Made by a program: the position numbers and the translations under genes
From: Rubrobacter sp.
GTDB taxonomy: Bacteria > Actinomycetota > Rubrobacteria > Rubrobacterales > Rubrobacteraceae
Reading direction: 5' to 3'
Assembly (NCBI GenBank): GCA_013695335.1
Contig: JACDAR010000364.1
Coordinates: 1 to 15,397, forward strand
DNA: 15,397 bases
Shown here: positions 6,690-14,905 of the stretch, one piece after another
Numbering within the stretch: position 1 is the first letter of the stretch
How the letters are laid out: every line of letters starts with the position of its first letter
Notes under the pieces: model-generated
What the model saw: only the letters and a program-made list of their open reading frames with translations
Told to the model about the DNA's origin: nothing
The model's database searches: none

Positions 6690-7460
6690 CTATATGTCGA
6701 TTCGATCTAGGCTGACGTGCAGTTCGCTTACCAATCCATCAAAGTGGTGTAAGAAGAAGACTCGGTCGAAACTGGACTCGAATCGGTGACCATCTACCTC
6801 CGGGCCGAGGTCACCAAACGTGGACGGCTCGGAGCCACGGGTGACGATGAGGAGCCACACATACCGGCAGTCCTGCCGATATGTGGGCACCTTGGCTTCT
6901 TTATCACGCAGTATCCGCTGGAGATCCGGGGGAGTTATGGTGGGCACGAACCCTGCCCGCACGGACGTCCACGAGTCCTTCGAGATGCTGTTCCGGCGAA
7001 CGACGGTTAGAGACGCTACCTCCTGTGGCAAGGATCGCCCCGTGGGATGGCGACGGCGACGGATAGTGACGCTTTGGCCTGTCTCGGGAAGATTCTCCTG
7101 CACCAGATTGGCAAGAGCGGCGGCGAGTTCCGATATCCTACGACTGCCCAGCGCCTGGTGCGGATGCCACAGGACGTTGACCACCACCGGAGGCAAGCCC
7201 TTCGACTGGTACTGTTCGCAGGCTCTCTGTAGAACCTTATCCTCCGTTCCCTCCCGTGCTCGCATCGGAGAGCCTCGTCCCTCGTCCGGTTCCGGTACGT
7301 GATACTCAGTAAGCTCGATGCCCACACGTCCCCCACGCGCGTCCACCAGGAAGTCCGGGTGCTCGTGCGGGACGATTGTCCCCTTGGGAAAGCCCACGAA
7401 ATTCTCGCGGAAGCGCCGCAGGTAGGTCTCTTCTCGCCGCTTTTTACAGTCCTCTCTCAC
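6690..7460 (-). CDS. Hypothetical protein with PD-(D/E)xK nuclease-like motif
   Basis: A 256-residue soluble protein starting at GTG 7460, with AAAGG (7468-7472) 7 nt upstream. Residues 33-52 read EHPDFLVDARGGRVGIELTE. This fits the core of restriction-endonuclease-like folds: P-D in one strand, a hairpin turn, then hydrophobic-E-x-T/K, with D36 and E49 as candidate metal ligands. The usual lysine is replaced by T51, so activity is uncertain. After a conserved-looking VVVNVLWHPH strand, the rest shows no motif I recognise; an aromatic-rich segment (RYVWLLIVTRGSEPSTFGD) lies near residues 205-225. It is probably cotranscribed with the small membrane protein 48 bp upstream. Both lie between two copies of the pfpI 3' end, which suggests acquired cargo. 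A nuclease role is inference. Confidence 0.6.
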   Translation of the reverse strand: MREDCKKRREETYLRRFRENFVGFPKGTIVPHEHPDFLVDARGGRVGIELTEYHVPEPDEGRGSPMRAREGTEDKVLQRACEQYQSKGLPPVVVNVLWHPHQALGSRRISELAAALANLVQENLPETGQSVTIRRRRHPTGRSLPQEVASLTVVRRNSISKDSWTSVRAGFVPTITPPDLQRILRDKEAKVPTYRQDCRYVWLLIVTRGSEPSTFGDLGPEVDGHRFESSFDRVFFLHHFDGLVSELHVSLDRIDI

Positions 7461-7508
7461 CCTGATACCTTTCAGGCTTCATCAGCTTCTATAGTATGAG
7501 CGAGATCA

Positions 7509-7712
7509 CTAACGTAAGAGCACCGCCAATAAAAACAAATAGGCAAGCATCGAGTCAAGGCCCATCTCTCGGTGGGTCGCACCTTCTTCTCTAAGCAAGC
7601 TGTAGAAGAAGGCTTTCCAAGCCAGGTCCCCCACCGAAGTCAGCAAAGACAAGAATAAGAGAACGATACTCAAAGCCGCAAACCCCTGGTCTAATTCCGA
7701 CCCGATCGCCAC
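7509..7712 (-). CDS. Small two-helix membrane protein
   Basis: A 67-residue protein with a hydrophobic span at about residues 10-29 (GFAALSIVLLFLSLLTSVGD), a charged middle (LLREEGATHREMG) and a second short hydrophobic segment at the C-terminus (LAYLFLLAVLLR). Start GTG 7712 follows a strong Shine-Dalgarno GGAGGG (7721-7726) with an 8-nt spacer, the best evidence that it is real. Base composition is unusual here: 89 of 180 bases are G or C in 7501-7680, well below the neighbouring genes. It lies 48 bp upstream of the PD-(D/E)xK-like gene on the same strand, so the two probably form an operon. Function unknown. Confidence 0.5.
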   Translation of the reverse strand: MAIGSELDQGFAALSIVLLFLSLLTSVGDLAWKAFFYSLLREEGATHREMGLDSMLAYLFLLAVLLR

Positions 7713-7728
7713 CCAAGTGTCCCTCCAT

Positions 7729-7748
7729 TGGTGTGCCGACTGGTGTGC
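7729..7748. repeat. 8-bp direct repeat TGGTGTGC (two copies, 12-bp period)
   Basis: TGGTGTGC occurs at 7729-7736 and again at 7741-7748. The repeats lie between the pfpI stop and the ribosome-binding site of the small membrane gene, so they could bind a regulator of the inserted genes or mark a junction. Confidence 0.4.
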
Positions 7749-7760
7749 AGAATCCTCTCC

Positions 7761-8282
7761 TTATCCCTCCGCAATCGCCGCCACTAGCTCGCGGCAGAAA
7801 TCCGGTATATCAGGGACTACACGGCCCCAAACAAGGTTGCCCTCGCGGAACGCTGCCTCATCCACCCAGGTCGCCCCGGCGTTCACAAGATCGTCCTTGA
7901 TACCGAGAGAACCTGTTGCCCGAACGCCATCCACTATGCCAGCGGAGATCGCCACAAGCCCGCCGTGGCAGATGATGCCAACCGTCTTGCCCCGTTCGTG
8001 TACGCCCCGGACGAGGTCCACGATCTCAGGGTAACGCCGCAGTTTGTCCGGCGCCCAGCCTCCGGGCACCACGATCCCATCCAGCTCCGAAGCGTCCACA
8101 GTGTCCGCAGTGGTATCGGCCTGGGCGGCGAGGACGTTCTTGCCTGTGACGGTCTCCGTATCAGGACCGACGGAGACGACCTCGGCCCCTTCTTCTTGCA
8201 ACCGCATTACGGTGACCCAGTATTCGAGATCCTCGAACCCTTCCGCAACCAGTACCGCGACTTTCTTGCCTTCGAGTTTCAA
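7761..8282 (-). CDS. PfpI/DJ-1 family protein (intracellular protease/deglycase-like)
   Basis: A 173-residue protein of the DJ-1/PfpI superfamily. Landmarks are the N-terminal strand VAVLVAEGFEDLE, with E17 at the position of the catalytic glutamate of Pyrococcus PfpI (E12); GIVVPGGWAPDKL; and the nucleophile elbow GIICHGG with Cys105 and His106. Length and motif spacing match the family. Members are described as proteases or glyoxalase/deglycases acting on methylglyoxal-damaged molecules; the sequence cannot separate these. The start is TTG 8282, fixed by AAAGGAG (8288-8294) with a 5-nt spacer. It begins 23 bp after the recQ stop on the same strand, so it is probably cotranscribed with recQ. 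GAGCTGAC occurs twice around this junction. Its last 18 codons have a diverged copy at 6589-6645. Confidence 0.88.
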   Translation of the reverse strand: MKLEGKKVAVLVAEGFEDLEYWVTVMRLQEEGAEVVSVGPDTETVTGKNVLAAQADTTADTVDASELDGIVVPGGWAPDKLRRYPEIVDLVRGVHERGKTVGIICHGGLVAISAGIVDGVRATGSLGIKDDLVNAGATWVDEAAFREGNLVWGRVVPDIPDFCRELVAAIAEG

Positions 8283-8287
8283 GTCAG

Positions 8288-8294
8288 CTCCTTT
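8288..8294 (-). promoter_or_regulatory. Ribosome-binding site that sets a TTG start (AAAGGAG)
   Basis: AAAGGAG with a 5-nt spacer precedes the TTG at 8282. The protein from this TTG starts directly with the first DJ-1 beta strand, so no longer version is needed. Confidence 0.65.
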
Positions 8295-8305
8295 CGTTTA
8301 GCAGG

Positions 8306-10474
<2,169 letters not shown>

Positions 10475-10480
10475 GGGCTT

Positions 10481-10509
10481 AATATAAGCTGTCAGCCTTC
10501 AGCTTTCAG
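10481..10509 (-). promoter_or_regulatory. Candidate leaderless recQ promoter (CTGAAA - 17 bp - TATATT)
   Basis: On the minus strand CTGAAA (10504-10509, 4 of 6 to TTGACA) and TATATT (10481-10486, 5 of 6 to TATAAT) are 17 bp apart. The -10 ends 6 nt before the recQ ATG, which has no ribosome-binding site. Most of the promoter lies inside the heptamer repeats. Confidence 0.5.
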
Positions 10510-10640
10510 CTATCAGCCTCCAGGGGCGGATCTCCCGCGTGTTGAGTAGTCTGGAAACGTTACGCGAGATTCTGAGGCGTTTCAGCGTGTCCGCCTCGAC
10601 TTTCTGGCTGACGGTTGATTGCTGACCGCCAAGAGCTATT
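10487..10640. repeat. Intergenic repeat element: opposed heptamer arrays around nested inverted repeats
   Basis: The minus strand at 10491-10518 is four consecutive heptamers of form RGCTGAN (GGCTGAT, AGCTGAA, AGCTGAA, GGCTGAC). The plus strand at 10606-10626 carries three related units (GGCTGAC, GGTTGAT, TGCTGAC). The arrays are thus inverted relative to each other. Between them lie GGCGGA (10525-10530) paired with TCCGCC (10590-10595), and ATCTC-CC-GCGT (10530-10540) paired with ACGCGAGAT (10562-10570). No ORF is evident. It looks like a small non-coding, possibly mobile, repeat element that also feeds the recQ promoter. Confidence 0.5.
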
Positions 10641-11478
10641 CCCTGGGCTCGGCCTTGGGAACGAACCTGGGTATGGGTTTGAGACCCTGTATCCTGCCCT
10701 GTGGAGGTTCGTCGTCTTCGTCAGGTTTGCGGATTTTGGGCGGTCCCTCCTCGGCGGCGTCGAGAAGGGCTTCGAGGGAGCGCAGCATCTCCACGCGCGT
10801 CCTGTCGTAGGCGAGCCTGAAACCGAGGGCGGGCGCCGCGAGCGTCGGGAGGACGCCGAGAAAGAAGATCGGACTTTGAAACCCGGCGAACACGAAGAGC
10901 AGCGCGAGCGTCGCCCCCAGTATGAGGCCGAGCGAGAGGTACTCCCCGCGCTGATTTGTGGCGTCCGCCGTGAGGTTGGCCGCGCATCTTTCGTCGTCCA
11001 GTTCCTCGACGCGCAGTTCCACCGCCTGCGCCTTCAGCAGCGCCCTGTGCCCCGAGAGATCCAGCGCCCGCCGCACGGCCCCGACGAGATCCCCCGCGTC
11101 GTAGAGAGAGCTTGCCTCTGTCCTGCGCCTGAGCTTCAGCCCCTGCTCCACGCGGAGCATGGATTCCAGGTGGTCGCGCGTCGGATCGGCTGGACGATTT
11201 ATCTCGCGTACGGTTCGCAGCCTGGCGGGACCATATAGCTTCCTGGCGATGGTACGGGACTCCGCGGTCTTCTCGGAGGCGAGGTCCCACATAGCCCGCC
11301 GCACGTGCCTCTCGGAGATGCCGGCGGCTGCCGCCACCTGCACGAGAACCTGTGGGGAGACGGAAGGCGCTTCCTCATCATCCCGGTAGCGACTGCGGGC
11401 GCTCAATTCTGATGCGCGGCGCAGGATCATCTCGACCTCCGCCGGGCTCAGGCGTTTTTCTTCGACTTCATTTACCAT
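10636..11478 (-). CDS. Two-TM membrane protein with N-terminal helical domain
   Basis: A 280-residue protein of unknown function. The N-terminal 65 residues (LSPAEVEMILRRASELSA, then VLVQVAAAAGISERHVRRAM) resemble a region found in many bacterial two-TM proteins, where a helical segment is followed by a GIS-type turn and a second helix. It may be a degenerate helix-turn-helix or a protein-interaction module. Two membrane spans lie close together at about 181-199 and 203-223 as a hairpin, so both ends probably face the cytosol. The C-terminal tail is charged and proline-rich. The ATG at 11478 has CAGG 8 nt upstream. It starts 24 bp after the pgsA stop, so it is probably cotranscribed with pgsA. 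TAGAAT 13 nt upstream may give a second internal start. Confidence 0.7.
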   Translation of the reverse strand: MVNEVEEKRLSPAEVEMILRRASELSARSRYRDDEEAPSVSPQVLVQVAAAAGISERHVRRAMWDLASEKTAESRTIARKLYGPARLRTVREINRPADPTRDHLESMLRVEQGLKLRRRTEASSLYDAGDLVGAVRRALDLSGHRALLKAQAVELRVEELDDERCAANLTADATNQRGEYLSLGLILGATLALLFVFAGFQSPIFFLGVLPTLAAPALGFRLAYDRTRVEMLRSLEALLDAAEEGPPKIRKPDEDDEPPQGRIQGLKPIPRFVPKAEPRE

Positions 11479-11502
11479 GTTCGGAACCTGATTCTACAGC
11501 TT

Positions 11503-12078
11503 CTAAAGGCGCTGTTCGCGCTGCGAGGTGATGGACAGAATACGCGGCGTATCCCTCAGATATGACCAGCCCGAGATGATCGTCAGCACCGTCGCGACCA
11601 GCATCACCCACCACCCGATATTCGACATCACCAGGCGCCATCCCTCTCCGTTGGGAAGCCCGATCAGGAGCAGCAGGATGGCGAGGCTTTGGGCGTTCAT
11701 CTTGGCCTTGCCCCAGCCGTTGGCGGCGATTACCTCCCCCGCCTCCAGGGCCACCATCCGCAGGCCCGTGACGGCGAACTCCCGGATCACCATGATGGCA
11801 GCCATCCACGCCGCCATCGAACCCTCGTCCACCAGCGCGAAGAAAAGCGAGACTATGAGCGCCTTGTCGGCGATGGAATCCATCAGCTTGCCGAACCCTG
11901 TGACCTGTTTGCTCCGGCGGGCGAATATGCCGTCGAAGTAGTCGGTGGCGATGGCCAGCACGTACAACACGACGGCCACGGCCCTGGCACCAGGGAACGG
12001 CAGATAAAGTACGATCATTATTGGCGCGACCGCGATCAGACGCGCCAGGGTCAATTGGTTGGCAAAGTTCATGCCCAT
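11503..12078 (-). CDS. pgsA: CDP-diacylglycerol--glycerol-3-phosphate 3-phosphatidyltransferase
   Basis: A 191-residue membrane enzyme of the CDP-alcohol phosphatidyltransferase family. It makes phosphatidylglycerol phosphate from CDP-diacylglycerol and glycerol 3-phosphate, the committed step to phosphatidylglycerol and cardiolipin. The family signature D-G-x2-A-R-x8-G-x3-D-x3-D is complete: D49, G50, A53, R54, G63, D67, D71. The opening NQLTLARLIAV and the motif VIREFAVTGLRMVA are typical of PgsA rather than other family members. About five membrane spans are evident. The ATG at 12078 has GGCAGG upstream (7-nt spacer), and a good promoter candidate precedes it. A phosphatidylinositol-phosphate synthase-type relative is less likely because of the VIREF segment. 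Confidence 0.92.
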   Translation of the reverse strand: MGMNFANQLTLARLIAVAPIMIVLYLPFPGARAVAVVLYVLAIATDYFDGIFARRSKQVTGFGKLMDSIADKALIVSLFFALVDEGSMAAWMAAIMVIREFAVTGLRMVALEAGEVIAANGWGKAKMNAQSLAILLLLIGLPNGEGWRLVMSNIGWWVMLVATVLTIISGWSYLRDTPRILSITSQREQRL

Positions 12079-12111
12079 TTCGTTACCTGCCTCTTCTCCC
12101 TGTACCCGGCT

Positions 12112-12140
12112 AACGTAGCACCTTTCGAGCTTCGTCTCAA
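12112..12140 (-). promoter_or_regulatory. Candidate pgsA promoter (TTGAGA - 17 bp - TACGTT)
   Basis: On the minus strand TTGAGA (12135-12140, 5 of 6 to TTGACA) and TACGTT (12112-12117) are 17 bp apart. The predicted start near 12105 leaves a leader of about 27 nt containing the GGCAGG ribosome-binding site. Confidence 0.45.
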
Positions 12141-12162
12141 GGTCTGTAGATCAGGCGCCAGG

Positions 12163-13545
12163 CTATTCGGCCGAAGAACCCCGGATCTGGGCTATGGTCG
12201 GGCGCGAGATGAGTTCGAGGAGCCAGTCGATGATCTGGCGCAGGCGGTTCTGGGGGCTGTCGAGCTGGCTGACGTAGTATCCGCGCCAGAACAGGGCCGC
12301 GAGGAAGCCGCTGAACTTGACCCCGAGCGCGTCGTTGACCGCGAACTGGCTGCCGAGGTCTATGAGCTGTCCCCTGGAACGATACTTGAACGGCTTGAGG
12401 CTATCTCCGTCTATCCTGGCGAGGAGGTTGTGCGCGAGCGCCACGCCCTCCTTGACGGCGGCCTGGGCGTTCGGCGGGACGAAACCACCGTCGCCGTCTG
12501 GGATCGTGGCGTTGTCGCCGATGGCCCAGACGTGGTCGTAGTCCTCCACCCTGAAATATTCATCCACCTTCGCGCCCCTGGTCTTCTCCACCTGCGGGAT
12601 GCCGATGTCGTCCAGTTTGGAGTTCGGCCGCGAACCTGCGGTCCAAATCACGTTCTCGGAGGAGATCTGACTCCCATCCTTGAACCTGACGCAGTTCTCG
12701 GTGACTTCTTCCGCGAGCGTGTTGGTGAGCACCTCGATCTCGCGTGCCGCGAGCTGCCCCCTGGCTACCCTTCTCAGGCCGAGATCAAGCTCAGGCAGGA
12801 TGTGCGGCAGCGCGTCAACCAGGAAAATCCTGAAGCGGTGCGGGCTTATGCTCGGGTACTCTGGCCCGAGTACCTCGTGGATCAGGACGTGTAGCTGTGC
12901 GGCTGTTTCGACCCCTGTGGCCCCCGCACCTATCACCACGAAGGTGAGGCTGGATTCGTCAACCTCGCCGCTTTCGAGCGTGGCCTGCTCGAAGCGTTCG
13001 ATGACCCTGTCCCGGATCTTCACGGCATCCGTGATGCCCCTCATGGGGATTGCGTGCTCCTCGACCCCGGGTATGCCGAAAAACGATGGCTGGGCGCCGA
13101 GCGCCAGGACAAGTTCGTCGTAAGGAAACTCGTGGCCGTCGGCCCTGACCACCTTGTTTTCGAAGTCCACGCTCTCGACCTCAGCCCGCCGGAAGCTGGC
13201 GCCGAGGTGGATCAGGGTTCGCCTGAGCGGCTGGGCGATGTTCCTTGCGCCAACGTCGCTGGAGACGACGCCAGGCACCATCGGCCAGAAGGTCAGATAA
13301 TTATCCCTGGCGATGAGCATGACGCCAACGTCGTCGCGGTTCTTGGTCTTCTCGCAAATGTTCTTGGCTGCGTTGTACCCGGCGAAGCCTCCACCAAGTA
13401 TCAGAACGCGGTGTTTGAAGTCCTGGTAGCGTGGCTTCTCCCACGACGCGTACCGGGGCTCGGAACTCAAGGCCCACCTCAAGCCGCCCACCACCAGCGC
13501 GGCCCCGGCCAATGCCAATCCCGCCCTCTTCAACGCCTTGCCCAT
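12163..13545 (-). CDS. ndh: Type II NADH dehydrogenase (NDH-2) with N-terminal membrane anchor
   Basis: A 460-residue FAD enzyme that passes electrons from NADH to quinone without pumping protons. The FAD-binding GGGFAGYNAA (51-60), the NAD(H)-binding GAGATGVETA (206-215), WAIGDNA (340-346) and the quinone-side PPNAQAAVKEG (358-368) appear in the order typical of NDH-2. Residues 5-23 form a hydrophobic N-terminal segment (AGLALAGAALVVGGL), unlike classical NDH-2, which binds through C-terminal amphipathic helices; those also appear present here (FLAALFWRGYYV, RLRQIIDWLLELI). The ATG at 13545 is fixed by GGGAGGA (13551-13557) with a 5-nt spacer. The gene is followed 84 bp on by pgsA, which has its own promoter candidate. 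A sulfide:quinone oxidoreductase is less likely because the NADH motifs are intact. Confidence 0.87.
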   Translation of the reverse strand: MGKALKRAGLALAGAALVVGGLRWALSSEPRYASWEKPRYQDFKHRVLILGGGFAGYNAAKNICEKTKNRDDVGVMLIARDNYLTFWPMVPGVVSSDVGARNIAQPLRRTLIHLGASFRRAEVESVDFENKVVRADGHEFPYDELVLALGAQPSFFGIPGVEEHAIPMRGITDAVKIRDRVIERFEQATLESGEVDESSLTFVVIGAGATGVETAAQLHVLIHEVLGPEYPSISPHRFRIFLVDALPHILPELDLGLRRVARGQLAAREIEVLTNTLAEEVTENCVRFKDGSQISSENVIWTAGSRPNSKLDDIGIPQVEKTRGAKVDEYFRVEDYDHVWAIGDNATIPDGDGGFVPPNAQAAVKEGVALAHNLLARIDGDSLKPFKYRSRGQLIDLGSQFAVNDALGVKFSGFLAALFWRGYYVSQLDSPQNRLRQIIDWLLELISRPTIAQIRGSSAE

Positions 13546-13619
13546 AAAAATCCTCCCGGTGCCGATCCGTCAAAACCACGGAGTCCGAACCCCGCGCGCA
13601 TCTCACGCCTCACGGGACG

Positions 13620-13647
13620 ATTGTACCCAACAAAGCAACGCGCCCAA
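13620..13647 (-). promoter_or_regulatory. Candidate ndh promoter (TTGGGC - 16 bp - TACAAT)
   Basis: On the minus strand TACAAT (13620-13625, 5 of 6 to TATAAT) lies 16 bp downstream of TTGGGC (13642-13647, 3 of 6). The expected start near 13612 gives a leader of about 67 nt. The -10 match is good, the -35 weak. Confidence 0.35.
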
Positions 13648-13666
13648 CTTCGTCTTATGGTGAACA

Positions 13667-14071
13667 CTACATCTCGCCAACGGCCACGGTAACCGTCCTC
13701 CTGCGGGGACCGTCGAACTCGGCAAGAAAGACTCCTTGCCAGCGCCCGAGGGCTACCTCGCCCCCGCGCACCAGCAACGTCTGCGACTGCCCGAAGAGGC
13801 TCGTCAAGAAGTGCGAGTCGCTGTTGCCCTCGGCGTGATCGAAGCGCACGTCCAGCGCGCCCAGAAAAGCCCGCGACGCCGCCGCGAGATCCCTCGGCAC
13901 ATCCCGATCATAATCCTCGTTCACCGTCACAGCCGCCGTCGTGTGCGTGGAGGAGATAATGCACATTCCATCTCCCACCCCAGCTTCGCGCACAGCGCGC
14001 TTCACCCCGTCCGTGATGGAGACAAGCTGGTAACGCTCGCCAGTTTCTACGGGTATCTCCGTGATCTTCAT
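13667..14071 (-). CDS. YjbQ family protein (UPF0047)
   Basis: A 134-residue protein of the YjbQ/UPF0047 family, a conserved small fold often annotated as secondary thiamine-phosphate synthase; its main cellular role is unsettled. Conserved segments are SSTHTTAAVTVNE (40-52), DHAEGNSDSHFLTSLFGQS (78-96) and GRWQGVFLAEFDGPR (109-123), with His, Glu and Asp residues likely to form the active or metal site. Start: ATG 14071 is chosen because AAGGAG (14078-14083) lies 6 nt upstream and homologues begin with a strand like MKITEIPVETG. A longer frame to 14128 overlaps the HAD gene end without a better site. It is the third gene of the probable glycosylase-HAD-YjbQ operon (46 bp after the HAD stop). 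Confidence 0.85.
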   Translation of the reverse strand: MKITEIPVETGERYQLVSITDGVKRAVREAGVGDGMCIISSTHTTAAVTVNEDYDRDVPRDLAAASRAFLGALDVRFDHAEGNSDSHFLTSLFGQSQTLLVRGGEVALGRWQGVFLAEFDGPRRRTVTVAVGEM

Positions 14072-14077
14072 TCGAAG

Positions 14078-14083
14078 CTCCTT
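14078..14083 (-). promoter_or_regulatory. Ribosome-binding site that sets the YjbQ start (AAGGAG)
   Basis: AAGGAG followed by 6 nt precedes the ATG at 14071. It decides against the 19-residue longer frame that begins at 14128 inside the upstream HAD gene. Confidence 0.65.
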
Positions 14084-14117
14084 CCAAGATTTGTGGCTGG
14101 CGCGGCAACCGGAACCG

Positions 14118-14867
14118 CTAGATCCCAAGCGCTTCAGGCAAATCCGCGATGCTGTCTATGACGAGGTCTGCTTCGGCGCTCTCGGTCTCGGGGCTGTACT
14201 TCCCAGTCCGAACCTGAATGCCTTTCAGCCCGGCCCTCCGCGCTCCGTCCACGTCGGCTTCGGGATCGTCGCCGACCATCGCAGCCTCGTAGGGTTCGAT
14301 GCCCATTTCCCGCAGGGCCAGTTTGAAGAAACTCTGCTCGGGTTTGCCAACGACGACCGCGCTCTTGCCGCTCGCGTACTCCAGAGCGGCGACGAAAGGG
14401 CCAGCGTCTAGCGAGAGGCCGTCTTCTTGCCGCCAGTAGCGGTTCTTCTGCAAAGCCAGGAGGTCTGCGCAATCCATCAGATGCCGGAACGCGGCGTTCA
14501 GGTTCGCGTATCCGAAGTCCTCGCCGATGTCCCCGACCAACACGAAATCCGGGGAATCCTGCGTAAGCACTACATCGCCGAGGTCTTCCAGCAGAGAATC
14601 GTCAACGAGCGGAAAGCAACTTCGGCCCCGGATCAGGGCTTCCACCGTCCTGGCGGGCGTGAGGATCTCCGCCTCCTCCACATCGAAACCCAGGGTGAGT
14701 AGGTGATCGTGGACCGCCTTGCGTGGCATCCGGGTCGTGTTGGTGACGTAGCGCAAAAGAAGGCCAGCATCACGGAGCCGCGCAAGCGCCTCGCTGGCAC
14801 CTTCCAACGGCGAATCGCCAACGTACAGGGTTCCGTCGAGGTCTATGAGCAGACCTTTGATCTCCAT
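14118..14867 (-). CDS. HAD-superfamily IIA phosphatase (LHPP-like subgroup)
   Basis: A 249-residue hydrolase of the haloacid dehalogenase superfamily with a type IIA cap. Catalytic motifs: motif I DLDGTLY (nucleophile D9, acid/base D11), motif II VTNTTR (T42), motif III GKPE (K175), motif IV VGDDPEADVDGA (D200, D205). The segment between II and III is the cap domain. Overall it resembles the LHPP / NagD-like group, which removes phosphate from sugar phosphates, 4-nitrophenyl phosphate or phospho-amino compounds; the substrate cannot be read here. The ATG at 14867 has no ribosome-binding site at normal spacing. TATCAT ends 6 nt before it, while GGAGGAGG lies too far upstream. Located 38 bp after the glycosylase stop, same strand. 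Confidence 0.87.
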   Translation of the reverse strand: MEIKGLLIDLDGTLYVGDSPLEGASEALARLRDAGLLLRYVTNTTRMPRKAVHDHLLTLGFDVEEAEILTPARTVEALIRGRSCFPLVDDSLLEDLGDVVLTQDSPDFVLVGDIGEDFGYANLNAAFRHLMDCADLLALQKNRYWRQEDGLSLDAGPFVAALEYASGKSAVVVGKPEQSFFKLALREMGIEPYEAAMVGDDPEADVDGARRAGLKGIQVRTGKYSPETESAEADLVIDSIADLPEALGI

Positions 14868-14873
14868 CCGCCC

Positions 14874-14879
14874 ATGATA
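14874..14879 (-). promoter_or_regulatory. Candidate -10 element of a leaderless transcript (TATCAT)
   Basis: TATCAT (5 of 6 to TATAAT) is followed by 6 nt and then the HAD ATG at 14867. The -35 region has no clear match. The gene may also be read through from the glycosylase gene. Confidence 0.35.
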
Positions 14880-14905
14880 GTGGAGCCTCCTCCGAACTAC
14901 CGAAG

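Noticed and set aside
6820..7302. 160-codon plus-strand open frame in the insert
   Set aside because: The opposite strand has a longer frame with a ribosome-binding site and a nuclease-like motif. The plus-strand product looks like an artefact.
11689..12894. 401-codon plus-strand open frame
   Set aside because: It lies antisense across pgsA and the 3' part of ndh, both with clear family motifs. The product is compositionally odd and has no recognisable domain.
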